Assembly (NCBI RefSeq): GCF_024758725.1 | Contig: NZ_CP096972.1 | Location: 1,098,001-1,162,000 of the forward strand | Source: Sphingomonas sp. SUN039 | GTDB taxonomy: Bacteria > Pseudomonadota > Alphaproteobacteria > Sphingomonadales > Sphingomonadaceae | Reading direction: 5' to 3' | DNA length: 64,000 nucleotides | Shown: positions 38,729-46,781 of the stretch, in pieces | Position numbering within the stretch: the stretch's first letter is position 1 | Layout of the letters: each line of letters begins with the position of its first letter | The notes under the pieces: model-generated | What the model was told of the DNA's origin: nothing | Database searches by the model: none | Seen by the model: the letters and a program-made list of their open reading frames with translations, nothing else | Program-made: the position numbers and the translations under genes

Positions 38729-40462
38729 TCATCGTTTGGCTTGCCGCGCTTTCAAAAAGGTGCCGCGATCGACCTTGCCGGACGCTGTGCGCGGCAGCGG
38801 GTCGGGCGACACAGCGATGCTGCGCGGCACTTTGTAGATCGCGAGTCGTCCGCGACAATAAGTCTTCAGTTCGTCTTCGCTGACCATGGACGCGGTCTCG
38901 ACAACCACGGTCGCGACCAGCCGCTCGCCCAGCCTTTCGTCGGGGAGCCCATAGGCAATGGCATCGCGGACCTGGGGATGATCCGACAGAACGCGCTCCA
39001 CTTCGGCGCAATAGATGTTTTCACCCCCCGATATGACCATGTTCTTCTTGCGATCGACAATGGTGAAGATGCCATTGGCATCCTCGATCCCGACATCGCC
39101 CGATGCCAGCCAACCGTCGTGAAGTGCCTCGGCCGTCGCCGCCGGATCGCCGACATATTCGGTCATCAACCCCGCGCTGCGGACCCAGAGTTCGCCGGGC
39201 TCGCCGATCTCGGCGGCGCTGCCGTCGTCGCGGCGGACCTGCACATCGACCGTCGGGCAGGCCCAGCCGCATGATGCCGGATTGTCGAGATAGGCCCGGC
39301 CACTGATCGTGCAGGTCCATGCCGTCGTCTCGGTCTGGCCGTAGGTGTTCGACATCAGGCAATCGGGCATTCGCGCGCGGATTTCGGCAAGCAGCGCCGG
39401 GTTCAGCGCTGCCGCGCCATTCGCCATATAGCAGACCTTGCCGAGCATCTCGGGCGTGGCGCGCGGGCTCCGCAGCATGTCCCACAACATCGCAGGCACG
39501 AAGGAAAGCCGGGTCATGCCGACGCGCTCGATCATGTCGAAGGCAATATCGACGTTCCACTTGCCCATGATGTGGATTGCCGTGCCAACGCTCACCGACC
39601 GGAAAATCGGCACCATGCCGCTGAGGTGAAACATCGGCCCCAGAATCACCGTCGGCGTCGCCATCGAACGACGGTCGCTGGACAGGGTCTTGCCGGTTTC
39701 TTCGTCGTACCGGATGTCTTGCAGCGTTCCCATGAACCGCGACAGGGACACTGAATGGGCGATCGCCCCGTGGCTGAGCAGCGCGCCCTTCGGAAACCCG
39801 GTCGTGCCCGACGTAAACAGGATCACCGCGCCGTCAGCGGGATCCATATCGATCGGCGAGAAGGCCCGCGGCTTCGCGATGAGGCTGTCGAAATCGCCGT
39901 CGCGCCCCGGGCGCAAGGGCGCGTCGGGCGTACCGATAACGATCCTGCGAAAACCGGGATCGGGGGCTTCGACGGCGATCGCATTGGCCAAGGCGGCATC
40001 GACGATCGCGACTTCGCATCCGACAGCGGCGATTGCGCGCAGCATTTCCTCCGCTGCGCCCCGGCTGTTGACCAGCGCCGCGATGCCACCGGCCGCCGTG
40101 ACCGCGATCAGGGCGACAATCCATTCGGGACGATTGCTGGCGACGACAGCAACTTTGGTTCCGTGCGTCACGTCAAAGCGGTGCTGCAAGGCGTCGGCCA
40201 GGGCTGCCGCCTTGGAAAAAACCTCGTCGAACGTCAGCTCGACATCGTCCTGCACGATCATCGGGCGACTGCCGAACGCCATGCCCTGACGGTACAGGGC
40301 CGCCAGGGTGCGCGGCGCGTCCTTGAACACCGGCACGGTCGCATTCCCGATACGGGTATCGATCAGTTCGAACGCCCGATCTGGTCCGATGAGCCGATCC
40401 GCTAGCGGGTCGCGGACATTGGGTCGGTGCCCCACCCCTGTCGTCGCGTCGCTTTCCGTCAC
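38729..40462 (-). CDS. AMP-forming acyl-CoA synthetase
   Basis: A 577-residue ANL enzyme. Motifs are LFTSGTTGFPKGALLSHG (phosphate loop), NTYGQTETTAW, SGDVGIEDANGIFTIVDRKKN and the C-terminal PRTASGKVDRGTF with the catalytic lysine. Start GTG 40462 is set by GGAG 6 bases upstream; the frame reaches 40561 without homology. Second CoA ligase of the region and clearly different from the one at 16-18 kb, so two acids, or a parent and a side-chain acid, are activated. Divergent from an MFS transporter. Confidence 0.9.
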   Translation of the reverse strand: MTESDATTGVGHRPNVRDPLADRLIGPDRAFELIDTRIGNATVPVFKDAPRTLAALYRQGMAFGSRPMIVQDDVELTFDEVFSKAAALADALQHRFDVTHGTKVAVVASNRPEWIVALIAVTAAGGIAALVNSRGAAEEMLRAIAAVGCEVAIVDAALANAIAVEAPDPGFRRIVIGTPDAPLRPGRDGDFDSLIAKPRAFSPIDMDPADGAVILFTSGTTGFPKGALLSHGAIAHSVSLSRFMGTLQDIRYDEETGKTLSSDRRSMATPTVILGPMFHLSGMVPIFRSVSVGTAIHIMGKWNVDIAFDMIERVGMTRLSFVPAMLWDMLRSPRATPEMLGKVCYMANGAAALNPALLAEIRARMPDCLMSNTYGQTETTAWTCTISGRAYLDNPASCGWACPTVDVQVRRDDGSAAEIGEPGELWVRSAGLMTEYVGDPAATAEALHDGWLASGDVGIEDANGIFTIVDRKKNMVISGGENIYCAEVERVLSDHPQVRDAIAYGLPDERLGERLVATVVVETASMVSEDELKTYCRGRLAIYKVPRSIAVSPDPLPRTASGKVDRGTFLKARQAKR

Positions 40463-40520
40463 AATACTCTCCAGTGGCCAGACAGTCGGTGATGCCACGA
40501 CCCGACACCCCGAAAGCTCA

Positions 40521-40544
40521 TATTGCAACACGGCCATTGCAATA
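40521..40544. promoter_or_regulatory. Palindromic operator-like site TATTGCAA-N8-TTGCAATA
   Basis: Perfect 8-base arms with spacer CACGGCCA, in the 148-base gap between the divergent CoA-ligase and MFS genes. It contains CAACACGGCCATTG, near-identical to part of the 17946 site. Confidence 0.55.
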
Positions 40545-40610
40545 CCAGCGCGACATGGCAAGTTCGGTTCGCTAGGCCGCTACGCAGAACAAAGGTCGAT
40601 GGAGAGAATG

Positions 40611-41861
40611 ATGTCGGCACGCATCGAAGGCAATGCCGGCGCCGAATGGCGTGCGCACTGGACGGTCGTTCTGGCGGCCTGCGCGGGCTTTGGGGCCTCG
40701 ACGATCATCTCCTATTCGAGCAGCCTGTTCATCCAGCCGCTCCAGCACGAATTTGGCTGGAGCCGTGCACAGATCATGTCCGGCCACAGCATTGCCTCGG
40801 TCACCGGTGTGATCGCCGCCCCGTTTACCGGACTGCTCGTCGATCGGATCGGCCCGCGACGCCTCGGTATTTTCGCAGTCGCGGCAATCTGTCTCGCCAC
40901 CGCGTTGTTCAGCCTTGCCGGACCAGACATCTGGATGTGGCGGGCGCTCTGGGTGCCCATGTCGCTGGCCATCGTCATTATCCAGCCGTCGGTCTGGACG
41001 GCGGCGATTACCAGCCTGTTCTCGGCAGGGCGCGGTCTCGCTCTGGCGGTGATCCTGTGCGGCGGGAGCCTCTCGTCGATCGTCACACCCCCCCTTACCT
41101 ATTTCCTGATCGAACAATATGGCTGGCGGGTGGCATGGATCGGCATCGCGGCCTTCTGGGCGACGCTGGCCCTGCCGCTCATCTGGTTGTTCTTTACCAG
41201 CGCAAAAGACAGTGCCCGGCGTTCGTCAACGCCCGCAACCGTCGCGCCGCCGCGGCGCTCGCTGCGCGAGAGCGGCATGCTCACCCGCCGCTACGCGCAA
41301 TTGCTCTTCGGCGGCGTCGGAATTGCCGCTGTCGTGGTGACACTGGGAACAAGCCTGGTCCCGGTCCTTTCTTCGAACGGCCTTACGCGAGGCCAGGCAG
41401 CGGGGATCGCGTCGCTGCTCGGGGTGTCAGCCATTATCGGGCGGCTTGGCATCGGTGCACTGCTTGACCGGATACATGGGCGGTATCTTGCGGCATTCTG
41501 CGTGTTGTTGCCAATCATCGGCGTCCTCATCCTGATCCATTTTCCCGGCTCGATCCCTGCCGCGTCCCTGGCCGTACTGATCATCGGTTTTTCGCTCGGG
41601 GCCGAACTCGACATCATCGCCTATTTGACGTCGCGCTACTTCCGGCTTGAAAATTTCGGGTTCCTGTTCGGCACGATCGCCGGATTCCTCGGGCTTGCGG
41701 CCAGCAATGGGCCTGTCGCGCTCAATGCCGTTTTCGATGCGACGGGTTCGTACATTCCCGCGCTCTGGGCGACGATTCCGATTTGTGGCGTTGCGGCGCT
41801 GTTGTTTCTGCTGCTCGGCACCTATCCTGCTGCCGACCGGGCCGAACCGGCAGGACACTGA
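40611..41861 (+). CDS. MFS transporter
   Basis: A 416-residue protein with about 12 hydrophobic segments, the first at WTVVLAACAGFGASTIISYS. The loop after helix 2 has GLLVDRIGPRRLG, the A-like MFS motif, and the half-repeat is seen again near IGALLDRIHGRYLA. It resembles monocarboxylate/oxalate-type MFS proteins. ATG 40611 has GGAG 6 bases upstream (ATGs at 40599 and 40608 are alternatives). Divergent from the CoA ligase, so it may carry that enzyme's acid substrate across the inner membrane. Confidence 0.85.
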   Translation: MSARIEGNAGAEWRAHWTVVLAACAGFGASTIISYSSSLFIQPLQHEFGWSRAQIMSGHSIASVTGVIAAPFTGLLVDRIGPRRLGIFAVAAICLATALFSLAGPDIWMWRALWVPMSLAIVIIQPSVWTAAITSLFSAGRGLALAVILCGGSLSSIVTPPLTYFLIEQYGWRVAWIGIAAFWATLALPLIWLFFTSAKDSARRSSTPATVAPPRRSLRESGMLTRRYAQLLFGGVGIAAVVVTLGTSLVPVLSSNGLTRGQAAGIASLLGVSAIIGRLGIGALLDRIHGRYLAAFCVLLPIIGVLILIHFPGSIPAASLAVLIIGFSLGAELDIIAYLTSRYFRLENFGFLFGTIAGFLGLAASNGPVALNAVFDATGSYIPALWATIPICGVAALLFLLLGTYPAADRAEPAGH

Positions 41862-41863
41862 TC

Positions 41864-42199
41864 ATGGCACTTTACCGGTACGTCATCCTGTCACGATCCA
41901 AGCCCGGCGAAGAAGAAGACTATATCCGCTGGTACAGCGAGCAGCATCTGGCTGACGTCTGCCGCATCGAGGGCGTCGTCAGCGGCACGCTGCACCGGCT
42001 GGCGCTCCAGAAGGTCTATGACCTCGACGCGCCGCAATGGACGCTGATGACGATTTACGAACTGGCGGGTGACGACCCCCAAAGAGTCATCGATGCCATT
42101 CTTGCTGTTGCGGGCACCGACGTCATGCCGCTCAGCGATGCGCTCGACCGGTCGGGCATGATCCAGACCGTGGGTCGACAGATCGCGGTGGTCGGCTGA
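41864..42199 (+). CDS. Small EthD/dimeric alpha-beta-barrel-like protein
   Basis: A 111-residue protein opening MALYRYVILSRSKPGEEEDYI, with WYSEQHLADVCRIEGVVSG following. The pattern (an aromatic-rich first strand, W-Y-x-x-x-H-L, then a second strand) fits EthD/DUF4286-like dimeric ferredoxin barrels, which are often small isomerases, monooxygenases or accessory proteins in catabolic operons. It begins 2 bases after the MFS stop and is surely co-transcribed with it. Specific role unknown. Confidence 0.72.
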   Translation: MALYRYVILSRSKPGEEEDYIRWYSEQHLADVCRIEGVVSGTLHRLALQKVYDLDAPQWTLMTIYELAGDDPQRVIDAILAVAGTDVMPLSDALDRSGMIQTVGRQIAVVG

Positions 42200-42202
42200 C
42201 CT

Positions 42203-43267
42203 TCAACGCGTTTCGCACCGTACCATCGCTTCGCGCGCCAGCCGGGCAAGTCGGGGGAACGCTTCTGCACGTTCGCGGGCCGTTGTGGAAGAGGCATTGC
42301 CCCGCAGCACCCGCCCCTTGATCCCATGGAAGATCGCCGCCAGCCGGAAGAAGCTGAACGCCACATAAAAGTTCCAGTCTGCAATCCCCGCGCGACCCGT
42401 CCGGCGACAATAGGCGGCGATGTACTCTGCCTCGATCGGCAAGCCGAACGCGACCGGGTCGGCACCGCCCAATCCGGCAACGATATCGGGCGGCATGTGA
42501 TACATCATCGCGTGGTAGGCGAAATCGGCGAGCGGATGACCCAGCGTCGACAGCTCCCAGTCGAGGACGGCAACGATGCGCGGCTCGGCGGGGTGGAAGA
42601 TCATATTGTCGCAGCGGAAGTCGCCGTGCACCAGACGTGTGTCGTCGCTGTCCGGAATCGCGGTCGGCAGCCATGCGACCACCGCATCCATATTCGCATC
42701 GCGTCCGGCAAGGTCGTCAGCCAGATATTGTTGCGACCAGCGACCGATCTGCCGGTCGAAATAATTTCCCGCCTTGCCATAATCCGCCAACCCGATGTTC
42801 GCCGGTTCAAGCGCGTGGAGGGCAGCGATCGCGCCGTTCATGGCGTCGAAATAGGCGGCGCGCTCGCCCTTCGGCACGTCCTGAAAGCCAGCATCCCAGA
42901 AGATGCGGCCTTCGATCATTTCCATGACGACAAAGTCGGATCCCAGCACAGCGGAATCGTTACAGGTGGCGAAGATGCGCGGCACCGGCACATCGGTCGC
43001 AGCAAGCGCGGAAAGCACGCGCGCTTCGCGCAGTACGTCATGCGCACCTTTCAGGATATCGCCGGACGGTTTGCGCCGCAGGACATAAGTCGCGGTAGGG
43101 GTCGTGAGCCGGTATGTCGGATTGGACTGGCCGCCGTTGAACTGCCCGACGGCCAGCGGGCCGGCAAAGCCCGCAACATTAGCCGACAGCCAGCGTTCGA
43201 GTGCGATCGCGTCGAGCGCCGTACGGACAGCGCCGACGCCTTGGTTCACGGACGTGTCAGACGCCAT
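42203..43267 (-). CDS. APH-fold phosphotransferase (ACAD10/11- or LvaA-like kinase)
   Basis: A 354-residue aminoglycoside-phosphotransferase-fold kinase. It has GGQSNPTYRL (nucleotide loop), YVLRRKPSG with the ATP lysine, LVHGDFRCDNMIFHP with the catalytic Asp and Asn, and VLDWELSTLGHP in place of DFG. The ATG at 43267 overlaps the ACAD gene by 11 bases. The same two domains are fused in animal ACAD10/11 and adjacent as LvaA/LvaC in levulinate catabolism, where the kinase phosphorylates a 4-hydroxyacyl-CoA. That reaction is the leading hypothesis here. Confidence 0.87.
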   Translation of the reverse strand: MASDTSVNQGVGAVRTALDAIALERWLSANVAGFAGPLAVGQFNGGQSNPTYRLTTPTATYVLRRKPSGDILKGAHDVLREARVLSALAATDVPVPRIFATCNDSAVLGSDFVVMEMIEGRIFWDAGFQDVPKGERAAYFDAMNGAIAALHALEPANIGLADYGKAGNYFDRQIGRWSQQYLADDLAGRDANMDAVVAWLPTAIPDSDDTRLVHGDFRCDNMIFHPAEPRIVAVLDWELSTLGHPLADFAYHAMMYHMPPDIVAGLGGADPVAFGLPIEAEYIAAYCRRTGRAGIADWNFYVAFSFFRLAAIFHGIKGRVLRGNASSTTARERAEAFPRLARLAREAMVRCETR

Positions 43268-44429
43268 GCGCCGCTTTCCAGTCGCGCTTGATCTTCTTGG
43301 CCAGACTCCATTTGTGGACTTCGGTCGGACCGTCATAGATGCGGAAAGCACGGACTTCGCGGAACACCTGTTCGACGATGGTCTTGTCGGTCACACCGGT
43401 CCCGCCCATCACCTGCACGCAGCGATCGGCGATCCGCATCAGCGCCTCGGACACGGCGACCTTCGCCATCGAACTTTCGACCGTGCCGAGCGATCCGGTG
43501 TCGAGCACGCCCGCGCACCAGTCGATCATCAGTTCGCACTGCTTCAGGTCGATCATGTTCTCGGCGAGCATGAACCCGACGCCTTCGTGATCGATCAGCG
43601 TTTTGCCGAAGGCCGTGCGGCGGTTGGCATAGTCCGTCGCGATTTCGTGCGCGCGGATGCAGCAGCCGAGCCAGCGCATGCAGTGCGAAAGCCGCGCGGG
43701 ACTGAGGCGGATTTGCGCGTATTTGAACCCCTCCCCAGCGACGCCGAGCATCTGGTCGGCGGGCACGCGCAAATTGTCGATGGTGAGCGTGGCATGGCCA
43801 CCCGGCATCGAGCTGTCGATCGTATTGGGCACGTGGTCGATGCGGATCGCCGGATCTGGCAGGTCGACAAGGAACATGCACGCCCCCTCCTCTGCCTTGG
43901 CCATGACGATCCCGACGCTGGCCCCTTGCGCGCCCGTAATGAACGTCTTGCGCCCGTCGATAACCCAGTGGTTGCCGTCGAGGCGGCAGGTCGTTTTCAT
44001 CATCGACGGATCGGATCCGGCACCGCCGTCCTCGGCAGGCTCGGTCATGAAGAACGCGGAGCGTGCGCTGCCATCGATCATCGGTGCCAGGAACCGCGCC
44101 TTGAGATCGGCGCTCCCCACATGGCCGAGCAGATACATGTTCCCCTCATCGGGAGCCATGGTATTGCACGCCAGCGGCCCGAGCGGGGACAGCCCCGACT
44201 TGATCAGAACGACCGCCGTCTCGCGCTGGGTCAGGTGGCTGCCGTCGGGCAGGATATGCGGGGTGAGGACGCCCGCCCCGCGCGCAGCCGCGCGCATCTC
44301 GACCACCAGCTCGTCGAGGGGGGCGCCGTGATGATCGCGGCGTGGATCGCGCTCATAAGGGATGATGGTGTCCCGAACGAAAGTTTCGACGCGGTCGGAT
44401 ATCTCGAGGGCGCGCTGGGTGATCGTCAT
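43257..44429 (-). CDS. Acyl-CoA dehydrogenase, ACAD10/11-like
   Basis: A 390-residue ACAD-fold flavoprotein. It shows AFFMTEPAEDGGAGSDPSMM (FAD loop), GNHWVIDGRKTFITGAQGAS and the ending VFREVRAFRIYDGPTEVHKW. The DGPTEVH form replaces the YEGT-type C-terminus and is characteristic of the ACAD10/11 branch. It is coupled to the SDR (4-base overlap) and to the APH kinase (11-base overlap). Likely role: removal of phosphate from a 4-phospho-acyl-CoA to form an enoyl-CoA, rather than simple dehydrogenation; this is inferred from the pairing. Confidence 0.88.
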   Translation of the reverse strand: MTITQRALEISDRVETFVRDTIIPYERDPRRDHHGAPLDELVVEMRAAARGAGVLTPHILPDGSHLTQRETAVVLIKSGLSPLGPLACNTMAPDEGNMYLLGHVGSADLKARFLAPMIDGSARSAFFMTEPAEDGGAGSDPSMMKTTCRLDGNHWVIDGRKTFITGAQGASVGIVMAKAEEGACMFLVDLPDPAIRIDHVPNTIDSSMPGGHATLTIDNLRVPADQMLGVAGEGFKYAQIRLSPARLSHCMRWLGCCIRAHEIATDYANRRTAFGKTLIDHEGVGFMLAENMIDLKQCELMIDWCAGVLDTGSLGTVESSMAKVAVSEALMRIADRCVQVMGGTGVTDKTIVEQVFREVRAFRIYDGPTEVHKWSLAKKIKRDWKAAHGV

Positions 44430-45187
44430 AGACTTTGTCCGTCATCGATGGTGAAAACCGCGCCGGTCGTCTGCGCCGATACGTCGGCGCACAGGTAGAG
44501 CAAAGGCGCGTCGAGCGAGCCGATCGGCTGCAACCGACGGCGATGAAAGGCGGCGATCTGTGCCTGGCCACCGTCGCTGGCAAACCAGTCGCCTGACAAT
44601 TCGGTCTGGATATAGCCGGGCTGGATGACGTTGACGTTGATGCCCTGGCGCACCCATTCGCGCGCCAGATTGCGGCCCAAATGGGCGACGGCGGCCTTGC
44701 TCGCGCTATAGATTGTTTCGCCCTGACCCGTCATGTCGGCGGTGATCGAACCGATGAGAACAATGCGCCCACGCCCGCTGTCGCGCCCGCCCGTTGCAAT
44801 AAGACGTCGCGCGCCCTCGCGCGCGGTCAGCATCGCGCCCACCACGTTGGTATCGAGCACCGAACGAATCTCGGCGACCGAAATATCGGTCGAGCGACCT
44901 GGTGCGGAGACCCCGGCATTGGCGATGATCGTGTCGACGGTCCCGAAGGCGTTTTCGGCGACATCATAAGCAGCGGCGACAGAGGCCGCGTCGGTGACGT
45001 CCATCTCCACTGCCAACGCCCTTCCGCCGCTCTCGGCAAGCTCAGTCGCCAGCGCCGAGATCCGGCCGGTACGCCGGGCCGCAACCACAACGCTTGCCCC
45101 GGCTGCGGCGATGATCCGCGCGAAATGGGCGCCGAGACCCGACGACGCCCCGGTGACCAGACATACGCGGCCATCAAGCGTTTTCAT
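44426..45187 (-). CDS. Short-chain dehydrogenase/reductase
   Basis: A 253-residue SDR opening MKTLDGRVCLVTGASSGLGAHF, with ANAG near 90, YSASKAAVAH as the active-site Tyr/Lys and QPGYIQTELSG after it. It is first of the three-gene operon SDR, ACAD, APH kinase and divergent from the ring-hydroxylating dioxygenase. A 3- or 4-hydroxyacyl-CoA dehydrogenase would fit beside the kinase/ACAD pair. The control region between the divergent genes contains the clearest shared motif. Confidence 0.9.
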   Translation of the reverse strand: MKTLDGRVCLVTGASSGLGAHFARIIAAAGASVVVAARRTGRISALATELAESGGRALAVEMDVTDAASVAAAYDVAENAFGTVDTIIANAGVSAPGRSTDISVAEIRSVLDTNVVGAMLTAREGARRLIATGGRDSGRGRIVLIGSITADMTGQGETIYSASKAAVAHLGRNLAREWVRQGINVNVIQPGYIQTELSGDWFASDGGQAQIAAFHRRRLQPIGSLDAPLLYLCADVSAQTTGAVFTIDDGQSL

Positions 45188-45216
45188 CGGACCCCTCTCC
45201 CTTTGCCATCCCCGCT

Positions 45217-45255
45217 ATGTGCATAATGCACATCTAGCAATGCATTTTGTCATTG
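45217..45255 (+). promoter_or_regulatory. Compound TGCACAT/CAATGC regulatory site, site 3
   Basis: Three overlapping elements: a perfect palindrome ATGTGCAT-A-ATGCACAT (45217-45233), a 23-base match to site 1 (45223-45245; TGCACAT, CTAGC, AATGCAT) and CAATGC-N6-TCATTG (45238-45255). They lie 30-70 bases from the divergent SDR start and 60-100 bases from the dioxygenase start. Confidence 0.65.
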
Positions 45256-45316
45256 GCTATGGTGCACCCGTCGCCGTGGTCGCAGAACCCGGAGAATTCT
45301 GATTGTGAGAGACTCG

Positions 45317-46702
45317 ATGGCTGACACGATGGATACGCCGCTGACCCCCGTTCCCTATGCGGTTACTGACCCCGAAATGATTCCAGTCGAGCGCTATTAT
45401 GACGAGGCGTTCTTCAAGCTGGAGAAGGAAAAGCTCTGGCCACACGTCTGGCAGATGGCGTGCCGCCTCGAGGAAATTCCCGAGGTCGGGGACTATGTCG
45501 AATATTCGATCCTCGAAAAGTCTGTCATCATCGTCCGCACCAAGACCGGCGTGAAGGCGCTCCATAACGCCTGCCGCCATCGAGGCGTACGTCTTGCGAC
45601 CGGTCCGGGCAATTGCAAGACCACCGGCTTCATCTGCCCTTTCCATGGCTGGCGCTACAATATGGACGGTGCCAACACCTTCGTGTTCGGCAAGCAGGTG
45701 TTCAACGCCGCGCTGCTCGACCACGCAGAGATCGATCTTGCCCCCTGCCGCGTCGAATTCTGGGCGGGCTGCGCGTTCATCAATTTCGACGACAGCGCCC
45801 CGTCGCTGCTCGACAGCCTCGGACCGGTCGTCGACCGGTTGAACGCGCGCAATGTCGACAAGCTGAAGATGGACTGGTGGTATGCCACCGTGCTCCCGAC
45901 CAACTGGAAGCTCGCGATGGAGGCCTTCCAGGAAGGCTATCACACGATGAAGACCCACCCGCAGCTCAATACGCTGTCGGCGCTGGGCAACCCTTATGGC
46001 AACGACGCCGAGGGCATGACGCCGAACAAAGGCATCAGCGCCAAAGATACCGTCAAGGTCAACATCGAGTTTATGGCGCGGCTTAGCTCGGGCATGGCCG
46101 GTATGGTCCATGAAAGCGAAATCGCGGTCATCGAGAAACTTCACGACATGGAAGTGCCTGACGATCCGGTCCAGGCGACGATGATGTTCTACGGCAAGGC
46201 GAACGAGGCCGTGACGGCCGACGGTTATGCCCGCGGCGTTCCGATGTTCGACGTTAACAAGGTCATGCAGGAACAGCCTTTTCACGCGGTGGAATACATG
46301 TTCCCGCATTTCTTCTTGCTGCCGATGATCAGCGCCATGTCGTCGTACCGGATCCGCCCGCTGACCCCGGAGACGTGCCTGTTCGAAATCTGGTCGCTCG
46401 CGCTGCGCCCCGAAGGTGAGCCACATGATACCCCGCGCGAACCGACCGTGCTGCCCTACAACAGCGATCAATTCCCCGAAATTCCGCGCCAGGATTATTA
46501 CAACCTGCCGCTGCAACAGTTGGGCCTGCACGCAGGCGGCTTCACGCACATGCGTCTGTCGCATTCGCACGAGGGCTTGATCAGCAATTACCAGCGCCTG
46601 ATCGATGGCTATCTCGCCGGACGCGACCCGCAGGTGCTCGCCAAGGCCGCGCATGTGGTCAACAGCGGGTTCGAAGCGCCGATTGCCGACATCGGCTTCT
46701 GA
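45317..46702 (+). CDS. Rieske ring-hydroxylating oxygenase alpha subunit
   Basis: A 461-residue terminal oxygenase. The Rieske centre is Cys86-x-His88 and Cys107-x2-His110 (NACRHRG, FICPFHGW). The iron site is in NWKLAMEAFQEGYHTMKTHP, with His209 and His214. ATG 45317 is preferred over GTG 45305 by GAGAG spacing. No beta subunit, ferredoxin or reductase gene follows, so it must borrow electron carriers and may be an alpha-only type. It could hydroxylate an aromatic ring or demethylate an ether. Confidence 0.9.
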   Translation: MADTMDTPLTPVPYAVTDPEMIPVERYYDEAFFKLEKEKLWPHVWQMACRLEEIPEVGDYVEYSILEKSVIIVRTKTGVKALHNACRHRGVRLATGPGNCKTTGFICPFHGWRYNMDGANTFVFGKQVFNAALLDHAEIDLAPCRVEFWAGCAFINFDDSAPSLLDSLGPVVDRLNARNVDKLKMDWWYATVLPTNWKLAMEAFQEGYHTMKTHPQLNTLSALGNPYGNDAEGMTPNKGISAKDTVKVNIEFMARLSSGMAGMVHESEIAVIEKLHDMEVPDDPVQATMMFYGKANEAVTADGYARGVPMFDVNKVMQEQPFHAVEYMFPHFFLLPMISAMSSYRIRPLTPETCLFEIWSLALRPEGEPHDTPREPTVLPYNSDQFPEIPRQDYYNLPLQQLGLHAGGFTHMRLSHSHEGLISNYQRLIDGYLAGRDPQVLAKAAHVVNSGFEAPIADIGF

Positions 46703-46713
46703 TCGTTCTTTAG

Positions 46714-46736
46714 TAAATGCACATCGTGTGATACAT
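46714..46736 (+). promoter_or_regulatory. TGCACAT-type shared motif, site 4
   Basis: A 23-base element with TGCACAT, CGTGT, then GATACAT, 46 bases upstream of the amidohydrolase ATG at 46782. It is the most diverged of the four full sites but keeps all TGCACAT bases and the final CAT. Confidence 0.5.
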
Positions 46737-46781
46737 TCTTTCCGAAAGAGCGGGGCTATCGCCGCCGAGTCGGAGAGTAGC

